DNA from: Rhodoferax_B sp049316285
Lineage (GTDB): Bacteria > Pseudomonadota > Gammaproteobacteria > Burkholderiales > Burkholderiaceae_C
Direction: 5' to 3'
Assembly (NCBI RefSeq): GCF_049316285.1
Contig: NZ_JBMOXA010000016.1
Span: 44,203 to 108,202 of the forward strand
Length of the DNA stretch: 64,000 nucleotides
Part shown: positions 44,605 through 53,198 of the stretch, in pieces
How positions within the stretch are numbered: position 1 is the stretch's first letter
Layout of the letters: every line of letters starts with the position of its first letter
Translations under genes and position numbers: made by a program
Notes under the pieces: generated by a model
Databases searched by the model: none
What the model was told of the DNA's origin: nothing
Seen by the model: only the letters and a program-made list of their open reading frames with translations

Positions 44605-45277
44605 TGGCAGGCCAGTCTTCGCAGTTTTCTGACAAGTCACTCTGACAATCCAGAGGCCAACTTGGCAAGCTGGGCTGCTGCGTGAAGGAAGACGCATCCA
44701 AGGGCGCAAGGCCCATTTCACATCTTTCCAGCCCAGGTATTCCTTACGTCTGGAGTGCATTGGCGCCTGCGAGTAGCGCAGCCTGCGCGTTTCCATCGGC
44801 GCTTCCGAGCTGACGCCCGCGGGCCGTGTGATGGCCCGGCGATTTGACCTTGCGCAGACGTCTGCAAGGCTTTGACCAAGCTGCTGACGCGCAGCGGGGG
44901 CCTATGCGTACTTCAGGCAACGCTGAACAAGTTCCCCTCGGCGCCCGCATCCCTGGCGTGGGCAGCCTGCGGCGTTGCAAATCCTCGCCATAGCACGGGC
45001 TATGGCTGTGGCTGTATTGACGATTCAGGCCTAGCAGTCCCTGCCACACCAGAGCGCGGCCATCCGAGGAACTTATTCAGCCTCGCCTTAACCATTTGCT
45101 CAAGTACCCGGAAAACAAATTCAATCGACGCGAGATCGTGTTCTATGCAAACTTGTTGTCGGAAGGCGTTTCAAAGAAAACGCACCAAAGCCGTGGTCCC
45201 GGAGACAAGCAAGGGATCACTGATCAGGCGCTCTCCATGCGACCTGGCCATCAGCTCGTCACTTTAGAAATGAAATC
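44605..45277. other. Gene-poor stretch inside the catabolic island
   Basis: No convincing gene is seen here. Open frames on both strands have no recognisable domain and no ribosome site. The stretch contains the inverted-repeat element at 44915-45088 and, from about 45090, a lower-GC leader to the RutE-like gene, which probably contains that gene's promoter. It is likely scar tissue between two originally separate operons. Confidence 0.6.
44915..45088. repeat. Small MITE-like element with imperfect terminal inverted repeats
   Basis: The left end AGGCAACGCTGAACAAGTTCC (44915-44935) matches the reverse complement of the right end (45088 back to 45068, AGGCGAGGCTGAATAAGTTCC) at 18 of 21 positions; the match extends further through TCGG with a two-base gap. 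The 174-base span encodes no transposase. Inside is a perfect hairpin GCCATAGC-ACGG-GCTATGGC (44987-45006). This is the form of a miniature inverted-repeat element or the remnant of an insertion sequence. No clear target duplication was found. Confidence 0.55.
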
Positions 45278-45883
45278 ATGAGTACTGTCAAAAAAGCTGT
45301 CGACGATGCCGCGCTCGACCAGTTGTTTCGAACCGCCAGAACCTACAACGGCTGGTTGCCCACCCCCGTCTCCGATGCCTTGATCAGGCAGCTTTATGAC
45401 ACCCTGAAAATGGCACCGACCAGCGGCAACTGCAACCCCATGCGGGTTGTGTTTGTGAAGTCGCCAGAGGGAAAGAAGAAGCTGTTGCCCGGCTTGAAGC
45501 CGGCCAATGCCGAGAAGACCATGCAGGCCCCTGTGACTGCCGTCATGGGATATGACACCGAGTTCTACGAGCATCTTGAATTGCTCGCACCACACGTGGC
45601 CAAGGACCGGCGGGCCAACTACATCGCAGATCCTGAACTGGCACAACGGGCCGCTTTCCGCAATGCAACCTTGCAAGGGGCCTACATGATCATGGCGGCA
45701 CGCGCCCTGGGGCTGGATTGCGGGCCCATGTCGGGCATCCTGCACGATGTTCTGGATCACGAGTTCTTCCCCGGTGGCAAGGTGGTTTCCAACTTCATCA
45801 TGAACATCGGCTACGGTGATCCAGCGAGTGTTCGCCCCCGGGCGGCCCGCTTCGAATTCGACGACGTCTGCACCATCATCTGA
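45278..45883 (+). CDS. RutE/HadB-like nitroreductase-family reductase (malonic semialdehyde reductase type)
   Basis: Flavin reductase of 201 residues closely matching E. coli RutE in pattern: ARTYNGWLPTPVSDALIRQLYDTLKMAPTSGNCNP, then APVTAVMGYDTEFYE and RALGLDCGPMSG, ending IGYGDPASVRPR. RutE reduces malonic semialdehyde to 3-hydroxypropionate in pyrimidine breakdown. No other rut gene lies here. It is followed by an aldehyde dehydrogenase, so the two may handle the same small semialdehyde product in reductive and oxidative directions. A more general nitro or quinone reductase role is also possible. Confidence 0.86.
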   Translation: MSTVKKAVDDAALDQLFRTARTYNGWLPTPVSDALIRQLYDTLKMAPTSGNCNPMRVVFVKSPEGKKKLLPGLKPANAEKTMQAPVTAVMGYDTEFYEHLELLAPHVAKDRRANYIADPELAQRAAFRNATLQGAYMIMAARALGLDCGPMSGILHDVLDHEFFPGGKVVSNFIMNIGYGDPASVRPRAARFEFDDVCTII

Positions 45884-45938
45884 TGACTCTGATGGCGACC
45901 ACCACCCATTCCCCTGCAACGAGAAGGACCCGGCTCCC

Positions 45939-47414
45939 GTGAACAAAGCACCTGAAGAATCTCTGCCCAAACAGCGCAACCTCTACTATGGTGGCCAGTG
46001 GCAACCCTCTGCATCCGGCGCACGCATGTCGGTGGTCAACCCGAGCACCGGAAAAAGCCTGGGCGATGTCTCCGAAGCCTTGTCGAGTGACGTGGATGCC
46101 GCTGTGGCGGCCGCAGACACGGCTTACCGCACATGGCGCAGAGTTGCGCCGGCCGAACGGGCCAGGCTGCTGCGCAAGATTGCCCAGATCATTCGTGAGA
46201 ATGCACACGAACTGGCCATGGTGGATGCTGTTGATGGCGGCATTCCGATTGAGGAGGGTTTGCGTGACGTAGCCAATGCTGCGGCGCAGTACGATTTTTT
46301 TTCCGGTCTGGTCACGGAGATGAAAGGCGAGTCGGTACCACTAGGGCCGGACTCCGTCAATTTCTCCGTGCGTGAGCCCAGAGGTGTGGTGGGCCGCATC
46401 ATTCCGTTCAACCATCCGTTCATGTTCTGTGCCGCCAAGTCGGCGGCGCCCATGGCGGCTGGCAACACGGTGGTGGTTAAAACGCCAGATCAGGCCCCCT
46501 TGAGCGCGTTGCGCTTCGCGGAGCTGATCGAAGGCGTGCTCCCCGCGGGCGTGTTCAACGTCCTGTCCGGCGGACGTGAAGCGGGTGCGGCCTTGGCCTC
46601 CCATCCCGGTGTGGCCATGGTGTCGCTGATCGGCAGTGTGCCGGCGGGCCGCGCGGTGATGCGCGCGGCTGCGGACACGATCAAACCGGTGCTGCTTGAA
46701 CTTGGCGGCAAAAACGCCTTGATCGCCTTGCCCGATGCGGATCCCGATGAAGTTGCAGACGGCGTGATTGCCGGTATGAACTTCACTTGGTGTGGGCAGT
46801 CATGTGGGTCGACGAGCCGGGTCTTTCTGCATGCGGCCATACACGATGCTGTGGTCGAACGCGTCAAGAAACGCATGTCCCAATTCCAGCCCGGCGATCC
46901 TACGAACCCTTCAACCACCATGGGCGCCATGATCAGCCAGGTGCAGTTCGAGAAGGCCCTTAGTTTTATTGAGCAAACCAAGCAAGAAGGCGCGCGGCTG
47001 TTGCACGGTGGCAAGCGCTCGGAAGATCCCAAGCTGGCGGGTGGCTTCTTCGTCGAGCCCACGATCTTCACCGAGGTGAAACCGTCCATGCGTCTCGCCC
47101 GCGAAGAAGTGTTTGGCCCTGTGCTCGGCATATTTCGCTGGGCCGACGAGGAGGAGATGCTGACCGCCGTCAACGGTGTTGAATTTGGCCTGACCTGCTC
47201 GATCTGGACCAATGACGTGCGGCACGCACATCGCCTGGCGGCAGAAGTGCAGGCCGGGTTTGTCTGGATCAACGAGGTTTCGCGTCACTTTCTGGGCACA
47301 CCGTTTGGTGGCTACAAGCAATCGGGCCTGGGCCGCGAGGAATGCCTCGAAGAGCTGATCAGCTACACGCAGCAAAAACATATCCATGTGAATTTGAAGC
47401 GGCCGGCGCGCTAG
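45939..47414 (+). CDS. NAD(P)-dependent aldehyde dehydrogenase
   Basis: Aldehyde dehydrogenase of 491 residues. The GTG at 45939 is chosen because GAGAAGGA lies upstream and the protein then starts just before the family's N-terminal strand; the longer frame overlaps rutE-like coding. Catalytic residues are Glu254 (LELGGKN) and Cys289 (GQSCGS), with the Asn of the PFNHPF motif near 158. The C-terminus has PFGGYKQSGLGREECLEEL. It oxidises an aldehyde or semialdehyde of the pathway to an acid. It is 55 bases after the RutE-like gene and 53 bases before the Bug protein. Confidence 0.92.
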   Translation: MNKAPEESLPKQRNLYYGGQWQPSASGARMSVVNPSTGKSLGDVSEALSSDVDAAVAAADTAYRTWRRVAPAERARLLRKIAQIIRENAHELAMVDAVDGGIPIEEGLRDVANAAAQYDFFSGLVTEMKGESVPLGPDSVNFSVREPRGVVGRIIPFNHPFMFCAAKSAAPMAAGNTVVVKTPDQAPLSALRFAELIEGVLPAGVFNVLSGGREAGAALASHPGVAMVSLIGSVPAGRAVMRAAADTIKPVLLELGGKNALIALPDADPDEVADGVIAGMNFTWCGQSCGSTSRVFLHAAIHDAVVERVKKRMSQFQPGDPTNPSTTMGAMISQVQFEKALSFIEQTKQEGARLLHGGKRSEDPKLAGGFFVEPTIFTEVKPSMRLAREEVFGPVLGIFRWADEEEMLTAVNGVEFGLTCSIWTNDVRHAHRLAAEVQAGFVWINEVSRHFLGTPFGGYKQSGLGREECLEELISYTQQKHIHVNLKRPAR

Positions 47415-47467
47415 CGGCGCAGCGCTACGGCGGGCTGAAGCTCGAAAACTAAAAAGAGGAGACAAAA

Positions 47468-48451
47468 ATGGAAAAAGCATGTTTGTGGTCGGTGACGCGT
47501 GTAACACCCGTGCTCGCGTTGGTCGGTGCGATGTTGGTTAGTCCTGCGATGGCGCAGACCAAACCGTTTCCTGGAGACCGCACCATCAGTCTGGTGGTGG
47601 GCTTTGCGCCGGGCGGCTTCGCGGATAGCTTCGCACGCGTCATCGCGGATGAACTGGGGCGCAAGTGGAACGCTACCGTGATTGTGGAGAACAATGCCGG
47701 GGCGGGTGGCAACATTGCCACCGCCAACGTGGCCAGCAGGGCTGCCGACGGTTATCGCGTGTTGGTGACCACGACGGCAATTGCCATCAACAGCACGCTG
47801 TATGTCAAGCCAGGCTACAACCTGAACGACCTGACGCCGGTGGCCGTGCCCGTTTCCTCGGCGGAATCCATTGCCACCAATCCGTCGCGGCCGAAGTCGC
47901 TCAAGGCCTTTCTTGAGGCCTTCAAAGACAAGGAGGTTTCTTTTGCAACCGCGGGCGTGGGGTCTGGCTCGCATATTGCCGCAGAGTACTTCCTGAAGAA
48001 CATCGCCAAGGTCAAGGCTTTGCATGTCCCTTTCCGTGGCGGCAACTTGTCGGTTCAGGCCGCCGTGGGAAATCAGGTCGACCTGGTGGCGTCGTCCTTC
48101 GGTGTCGCGGCCCAGGTGAATGACGGCAAATTGACCGGTTTGGCGGTAGGCAGTGCAGCGCGTGTGCCCAGCATGCCAAGTGTGCCGACCTATACCGAGA
48201 GCGGCTATCCCTTCCAGGCGGAGTCATGGGTCGGGCTGTTTGTGCCCGCCAAAACACCGGCGGACATCATCCAGAAGTACAACGCAAGCATCTTGGAGAT
48301 CATGGCCGACCCGTCGGTGAAGGCGAAGTTGACCTCCATGGGCTTTCAGCAACACCGCCGAACGGTTGAAGAGTCTACGGACTATGTGAAGGACGAAGTC
48401 GTCAAGTGGGGCACGATGGTCAAGGCCATTGATCTCAAGGTTGACCAGTAA
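47468..48451 (+). CDS. Bug-family tripartite tricarboxylate transporter binding protein
   Basis: Periplasmic solute-binding protein of 327 residues, signal peptide ending SPAMAQ (about residue 30). It has the family marks FPGDRTISLVVGFAPGGFADSFAR and NNAGAGGNIATANVA with the ligand loop GVGSGSHIAAEYF. Bug proteins bind carboxylates and are hugely expanded in Burkholderiales, often without neighbouring TctA/TctB, as here. A GAGGAGA ribosome site precedes the ATG. The ligand is probably a carboxylate from the pathway. Confidence 0.9.
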   Translation: MEKACLWSVTRVTPVLALVGAMLVSPAMAQTKPFPGDRTISLVVGFAPGGFADSFARVIADELGRKWNATVIVENNAGAGGNIATANVASRAADGYRVLVTTTAIAINSTLYVKPGYNLNDLTPVAVPVSSAESIATNPSRPKSLKAFLEAFKDKEVSFATAGVGSGSHIAAEYFLKNIAKVKALHVPFRGGNLSVQAAVGNQVDLVASSFGVAAQVNDGKLTGLAVGSAARVPSMPSVPTYTESGYPFQAESWVGLFVPAKTPADIIQKYNASILEIMADPSVKAKLTSMGFQQHRRTVEESTDYVKDEVVKWGTMVKAIDLKVDQ

Positions 48452-48576
48452 GGCATTCGCCGCCCTTAGTCCTTGCTAGTAGCGGTTGTAGAAAAGCCGG
48501 TACTTGTATAGGCGCGACTGCACCTCGTGCCGCGCTATCCATTTCTCACTGCATTACTTAGAAGAGCTTATACGTC

Positions 48577-50340
48577 ATGACCGAAAAATCCACCCCAGCG
48601 GGCAACACTCCCGTCGTGTGGGGCAGCGATGTCATCGCAGAAACCATTCGGGCGCTGGGCTACCGTTTTATCGCCCTGGTGCCGGGCTCCAGCTTCCGCG
48701 GTCTGCACGACAGCCTGGTCAACCACCTGGGCAACCACGATCCGTCGATGGTGGTGTGTCTGCATGAGGAACATGCCGTCTCCATTGCTGACGGTTTCTC
48801 GCGGGTTGCGCAGGAGCCGATGGCCGTGGCATTACACGCCAACGTGGGCGTGATGCATGCTTCGATGACCATCTTCAACGCCTGGTGCGACCGGCGGCCC
48901 ATGCTCATCATAGGGGCCACCGGGCCGGTTGATGCGCGCAAGCGCCGGCCCTGGATCGACTGGATTCATACCTCGAAAGACCAGGGCGCGTTGATCCGCA
49001 ACTTCATCAAATGGGACGACCAGCCCACTTCGCCTGAAGCGGCGATTGAAGCTGTGTTGCGTGCCGACCAGATCACACGAACCGCCCCGGCTGGTCCTGT
49101 GTATGTGTGCCTGGAGGTCGAAATGCAGGAGACGGCGCTAGACCGCACGGTCAAGGTTCCAGATATCCGGCGCTTCAATATTCCTGAAGCGCCTGCCGCG
49201 CCCGCCGACACCCTCAAGAAGGTGGTGAATGCCCTGCGCGAAGCCAAATCTCCGGTGCTGCTGTTTGGCCGTGGCTCACGCGAAAGTGCGGCCTGGCAGA
49301 ACCGGGTGGCCCTGGCCGAAGCGCTAGGTGCAACCGTCATGACGACCTTGCACAATGCCGCCTGCTTTCCGACCGAACACCCGCTGCACCACCTGCCACC
49401 CGTGGGTGAACGCCCGGATGCGGCAGAGAGCGCGCTGCTGCGCCAGGCTGACCTCATCGTGTCGTTTGACTGGCATGATCTGGCCGGATTCTTGAGCGCA
49501 CGGTTTGGGGAGATGCAAACCCAAACACCGGCGCCAACCCACATCGTGCATTGCTCGGTAGACGGTTTTGCCGCCAACGGCTGGAGCATGGACCACCAGG
49601 CTTTCCCGGCGGCCGACATCCGTGTGCTGGCCGACCCCGACAGCCTCGTCCGCCAATTGCTTGCCGAAATACGCGCCCAGAAAGACTGGACCCCCGTCAC
49701 CCGTAAAGCTACGGGGCACTGGGCGGACACGGCCCCGGCCGGCCCGGATGCCGGGTTGCCGTTCAACTCGGAGCAGCTGGCCTTTACGCTGTCGGCCTTC
49801 TCGCGCGGCAAGGACGTCACCTTTGCGCGTCTTCCCTTTGGCTGGCCGCGTATCGCCAGTCGTTTCACCACACCGCTCGACTTTCTTGGCAAGGACGGCG
49901 GCGGCGCGGTTGGCACGGGTACGGGGCATACCGTTGGGGCGGCGCTGGCTTTGCAGGGCAGTAGCCGCCTGACCATTGGCGTGATCGGTGATGGCGACTA
50001 CCTCATGGGGGTGAACGCATTGTGGACCGCTTCCCATATGAAGATTCCGATGATGATGGTGGTGGCCAACAACCGCTCTTACTACAACGACGAGGTGCAC
50101 CAGGAACGAATGGCCAGGCAACGGGGCCGACCGGTCGAAAACAAGGGCATAGGCCAGAAGCTCAACGACCCGGCGCCCGACATTGTGGGACTCGCCCTTT
50201 GCCAGGGCTTTGAAGCTGGTGAAACGGTGGGCAGTGCAGAGGAATTGCAGCGTGCACTTGAAAAGGGCGCGGCTGCGGTGGCGGCAGGTGGCCGCTACAT
50301 CATCGATGCGCTGATCATTCCTGGTTACTCGGACAAATAA
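48577..50340 (+). CDS. Thiamine diphosphate-dependent enzyme (acetolactate synthase/benzoylformate decarboxylase-like)
   Basis: ThDP enzyme of 587 residues with three domains. The N-terminal Pyr domain carries the catalytic Glu in CLHEEHAVSIADG (about 61-73). The middle domain is around 200-340. The C-terminal PP domain has the cofactor motif GDGDYLMG...NN (about 470-500). Arg/Lys residues needed for FAD or acetolactate formation are not obvious, so a 2-oxo acid decarboxylase or carboligase is more likely than a true acetolactate synthase. The next gene, 12 bases on, encodes a dihydroxyphthalate-decarboxylase-like protein. A 125-base gap in front may hold a promoter. Confidence 0.87.
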   Translation: MTEKSTPAGNTPVVWGSDVIAETIRALGYRFIALVPGSSFRGLHDSLVNHLGNHDPSMVVCLHEEHAVSIADGFSRVAQEPMAVALHANVGVMHASMTIFNAWCDRRPMLIIGATGPVDARKRRPWIDWIHTSKDQGALIRNFIKWDDQPTSPEAAIEAVLRADQITRTAPAGPVYVCLEVEMQETALDRTVKVPDIRRFNIPEAPAAPADTLKKVVNALREAKSPVLLFGRGSRESAAWQNRVALAEALGATVMTTLHNAACFPTEHPLHHLPPVGERPDAAESALLRQADLIVSFDWHDLAGFLSARFGEMQTQTPAPTHIVHCSVDGFAANGWSMDHQAFPAADIRVLADPDSLVRQLLAEIRAQKDWTPVTRKATGHWADTAPAGPDAGLPFNSEQLAFTLSAFSRGKDVTFARLPFGWPRIASRFTTPLDFLGKDGGGAVGTGTGHTVGAALALQGSSRLTIGVIGDGDYLMGVNALWTASHMKIPMMMVVANNRSYYNDEVHQERMARQRGRPVENKGIGQKLNDPAPDIVGLALCQGFEAGETVGSAEELQRALEKGAAAVAAGGRYIIDALIIPGYSDK

Positions 50341-50352
50341 GCGGGGGGCAGA

Positions 50353-51351
50353 ATGAAACAAAACACCGTGACCCAGACACCTAAAACACTGACCGTGGCT
50401 TGTGGTGTCTATGACCGGACATGGCCGCTCGCCGCGTCGGTGGCTGCCGTGCCCGGCTACGAACTGGCCTGGAAGCATCTTCCAACAGAGGAGATATTTT
50501 TGCGCGGCATGCTGGGCGGAGAGTTCGACATTGCCGAGATGTCTATGAGTTCCTACCTGCTGCAGTGTTCGCGTGGAGAAAACCTTTATCAGGCTATTCC
50601 GGCCTTTGTGTCGCGCAAATTCCGCCATGGATCTATCTATGTCCGAGCCGATGCCGGCATTCAAACGCCGGCAGATCTGCGCGGTCGCAAGATCGGCGTG
50701 CCAGAGTATCAACTGACGGCCAACGTCTGGGCGCGTGGCCTGCTGTCCGACGAGTATGGGGTTCTTTCGAATGAAATCCATTGGGTCATAGGCGGGGTAG
50801 AGGAGCCGGGGCGCGATGAAAAGATTCCCCTGCAACTGCCTGAGAGTTTTCAGTTCACCAGGCTGCAGCCAGGGGAGACTCTTTGGGAGCTGATGACGCA
50901 GGGCCGGCTAGACGCCATCATTGCACCCCGAGCACCGCGCTCTTTTGTCAACGGCGATCAACGCATCCGGCGCCTGTTTGCCGATACGGTGTCGGCCGAG
51001 AAGGCCTACTACCAAAAGACGCGCCTGTTTCCGCTGATGCATGTGGTGGGAATCCGCAAGGACGTGATTGCCAGCGCACCCGATCTGCCATCCGCCTTGC
51101 TGAAGGCCCTGGAGGCCGGGAGACGCCATGCGTTGGGCCAGTTGCATCAGTCCAATGTGGACACCACCATGCTGCCTTGGCTTGATGCGCACCTGAGGGA
51201 GACCGAAGACATCATGGGCAAGGACTACTGGCCCTACGGCACCGAGGCCAATCGCAGAGACATAGAAGCGTTGTGCCGGTACTCCCATGAACAAGGCATC
51301 ATCAGCACACGAATGAAGGTCGAAGACCTGTTCCCGCCGACCCTGTCTTAA
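50353..51351 (+). CDS. 4,5-dihydroxyphthalate decarboxylase-like protein
   Basis: Protein of 332 residues, the size of Pht5/OphC decarboxylases, whose fold is that of a periplasmic binding protein. Recognisable segments are ACGVYDRTWPLAA, EEIFLRGMLGGEFDIAEMSMSSYLL, FRHGSIYVRADAGIQTPADL and EYQLTANVWARGLLSDEYGV. It has no signal peptide, which favours an enzyme over a transport protein. In phthalate breakdown the enzyme removes one carboxyl group to give protocatechuate; no other phthalate gene is seen here, so its true substrate may differ. Its stop codon overlaps the stop of the convergent LysR gene. Confidence 0.8.
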   Translation: MKQNTVTQTPKTLTVACGVYDRTWPLAASVAAVPGYELAWKHLPTEEIFLRGMLGGEFDIAEMSMSSYLLQCSRGENLYQAIPAFVSRKFRHGSIYVRADAGIQTPADLRGRKIGVPEYQLTANVWARGLLSDEYGVLSNEIHWVIGGVEEPGRDEKIPLQLPESFQFTRLQPGETLWELMTQGRLDAIIAPRAPRSFVNGDQRIRRLFADTVSAEKAYYQKTRLFPLMHVVGIRKDVIASAPDLPSALLKALEAGRRHALGQLHQSNVDTTMLPWLDAHLRETEDIMGKDYWPYGTEANRRDIEALCRYSHEQGIISTRMKVEDLFPPTLS

Positions 51352-52292
51352 CTGGCTTGTTGGATTTGTTCGGCCGCCTTCTGCAGGCAGTCGACCATCA
51401 GCTGCGCGGCCGGGGTCAGGCCGCGGCTCTTGTTCCACATGACCCCCACCGGGCGTATGAGCAGCTTGGGAAGCGCCAGCGGCAGCACATGCAAGGACTG
51501 AGTTTCGTCCCTCTGGGCCGCGGCGAGGGGCATGACACCGATGGCATGGTTCATTTGCATGTAGGAGGTTGCCAGGTGGTGGGACAGGGTTTCGACATAG
51601 GTATGCGGAAGACCAAGCCCGTGCTGCTCCAGGATGCGGTCAAACGGAGCACGCAACAGCGAGCCTGAAGGAGGCAACACCCATGGGTAGGGCTGCAGAT
51701 CCGACCATTTCAGTTTCTTCTTTTTGGCAAGCGGGTGCTGGCGGCCTGTCAGCAGTGCAACGGGTTCTTCCAGCAACTCCATTTCGTTCAAGCCGTTGAC
51801 GGCATCGCGCGATGCCAGCCGACCAATCACCATGTCCAGTTTGCCCTGCCACAGATCGGGCAGCAGGTTGGTGGTGGAGGCTTCCGAGACGAGAACGTTT
51901 GTGCCGGGGGAGCGCTGCCTGAGCATGGTGAGGGATGTGGGCATCAGCACCGAAGTCCACGAAGGCGAGATGCCCACTTGAATTTTTCCCTCTACGCCGG
52001 AACTCAAGGCGCGCAAGTCGTCGCGCGCGTTATGGATATTGACCATCATCGCGCGCGCATGGCGTATCAGGCAGGCGCCGTAGGCTGTAGGGCGTACGCC
52101 CTGGAGGGAACGGGTGAACAGCTCCAGCCCCAGTCCTCTCTCGAGTTCGGCCAGTGCCTTGGAGACCGCTGGCACGGTCACATGGGAGATATCAGCGACC
52201 TGTTTCAGGTTGCCAAAATCGTCCAGTGCGACCAGAAGGCGAAGGTGCCGCGCCTTGAGATTGACCTGCAGATATGAATCAATTTGGGACAT
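51348..52292 (-). CDS. LysR-family transcriptional regulator (GbpR-like)
   Basis: Regulator of 314 residues with an extended N-terminus (MSQIDSYLQVNLKARHLRLLVAL). The helix-turn-helix contains VTVPAVSKALAELERGLGLELF. The effector domain (about 105-305) begins KIQVGISPSWTSVLMPTSL. This opening is typical of the GbpR/PcaQ branch of LysR proteins. It ends tail to tail with the decarboxylase-like gene and starts 147 bases from the ABC ATPase gene, which has the same orientation. It may control the 45278-51351 gene set. Confidence 0.9.
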   Translation of the reverse strand: MSQIDSYLQVNLKARHLRLLVALDDFGNLKQVADISHVTVPAVSKALAELERGLGLELFTRSLQGVRPTAYGACLIRHARAMMVNIHNARDDLRALSSGVEGKIQVGISPSWTSVLMPTSLTMLRQRSPGTNVLVSEASTTNLLPDLWQGKLDMVIGRLASRDAVNGLNEMELLEEPVALLTGRQHPLAKKKKLKWSDLQPYPWVLPPSGSLLRAPFDRILEQHGLGLPHTYVETLSHHLATSYMQMNHAIGVMPLAAAQRDETQSLHVLPLALPKLLIRPVGVMWNKSRGLTPAAQLMVDCLQKAAEQIQQAS

Positions 52293-52439
52293 TCAGAGTA
52301 CCTTGTCTTCGCGGCGATGCAGCAATAGAAATGGCCAGGACTTCTTTGACGATTCTGCCTCGACAACAAAAGATCTGCTGCCAACATCAGGTCCAAGGAA
52401 TGTAGCCAAAAAACAGAGTCAGCCAAGCCGTCACGCTGC

Positions 52440-53198
52440 TCAGCGATAGTAGACGCCTATACGCTGCCCGTTGATTTCATGCACAGTGACGTCCTGCCCA
52501 TATAACTCTTGCAGCAAGTCGGTGCGAATGATGTCCAGTGGCGTTCCCTGCGCCGCCACACGTCCTTTGTGCATTGCCACGATGTGGTCGGAATAACATG
52601 AGGCGAAGTTGATGTCGTGCAGCACCAGGACTATTGTTTTACCCAGGTTCTTGGCCATGCCTTTCAGCAGTTTCATCACGGCCACTGAGTGATGTATATC
52701 CAGGCTGTTGATCGGTTCGTCCAGCAGCACGTATTCCGTGTCCTGGCAGAGCACCATGGCGATATAGGCGCGTTGGCGCTGTCCTCCGGACAGCTCGTCC
52801 ATCAAGCGGTCGGCTAAGGGCTCAAGTTCCAGATTCGCCATGGCCGCATCGATATGCGTGCGATCGGCCTTGGTGAGTTGGCCCTTGGAATAGGGGTAGC
52901 GGCCGAACGCAACCAACTCGCGCACCGTCAGGCGCGTCACGGTTTGATTGTCCTGCTTCAGTATGGCGAGGCGGCGCGCCAGTACATCACTGGGTGTACG
53001 GCTGACGTCGACGCCATCCACGGTCACCGTTCCCGATGATGCCGGCGCCAACCGGCTCACCATGCCCAGCAACGACGACTTGCCGGCACCGTTGTGTCCA
53101 ATGATGGTGGTCAAGCCACCGGCGGGAATGCGCAATGAGATGTTGTCGATTACCGCGATATCGCCGTAGTGTTTGGAGGCGCGCCGCGCTTCAATCAT
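52440..53198 (-). CDS. Iron-siderophore-type ABC transporter ATPase, orphan
   Basis: ATP-binding subunit of 252 residues. The ATG at 53198 (MIEARRASKHYGDIAVID) is preferred; an in-frame TTG ten codons upstream is unlikely. Walker A is GHNGAGKSS (about 34-42), the signature is LSGGQRQRA, Walker B is YVLLDEPINSLDIHHS, followed by the switch His in LVLHDINFA. The Q-loop is ILKQDNQ. This matches FepC/CeuD-like ATPases for ferric siderophore import. The permease and binding-protein genes that normally precede it are missing, and 568 bases without a gene lie in front. It is an orphan subunit or a deletion remnant. Confidence 0.88.
   Translation of the reverse strand: MIEARRASKHYGDIAVIDNISLRIPAGGLTTIIGHNGAGKSSLLGMVSRLAPASSGTVTVDGVDVSRTPSDVLARRLAILKQDNQTVTRLTVRELVAFGRYPYSKGQLTKADRTHIDAAMANLELEPLADRLMDELSGGQRQRAYIAMVLCQDTEYVLLDEPINSLDIHHSVAVMKLLKGMAKNLGKTIVLVLHDINFASCYSDHIVAMHKGRVAAQGTPLDIIRTDLLQELYGQDVTVHEINGQRIGVYYR

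Noticed and set aside
45096..45281. Short frame in front of the RutE-like gene
   Set aside because: It has no ribosome site or recognisable domain and ends inside the RutE-like start; probably leader sequence.
50353..51351. Annotation as an ABC transporter binding protein
   Set aside because: There is no signal peptide and the motifs follow the dihydroxyphthalate decarboxylase pattern; the binding-protein label would rest on the fold only.
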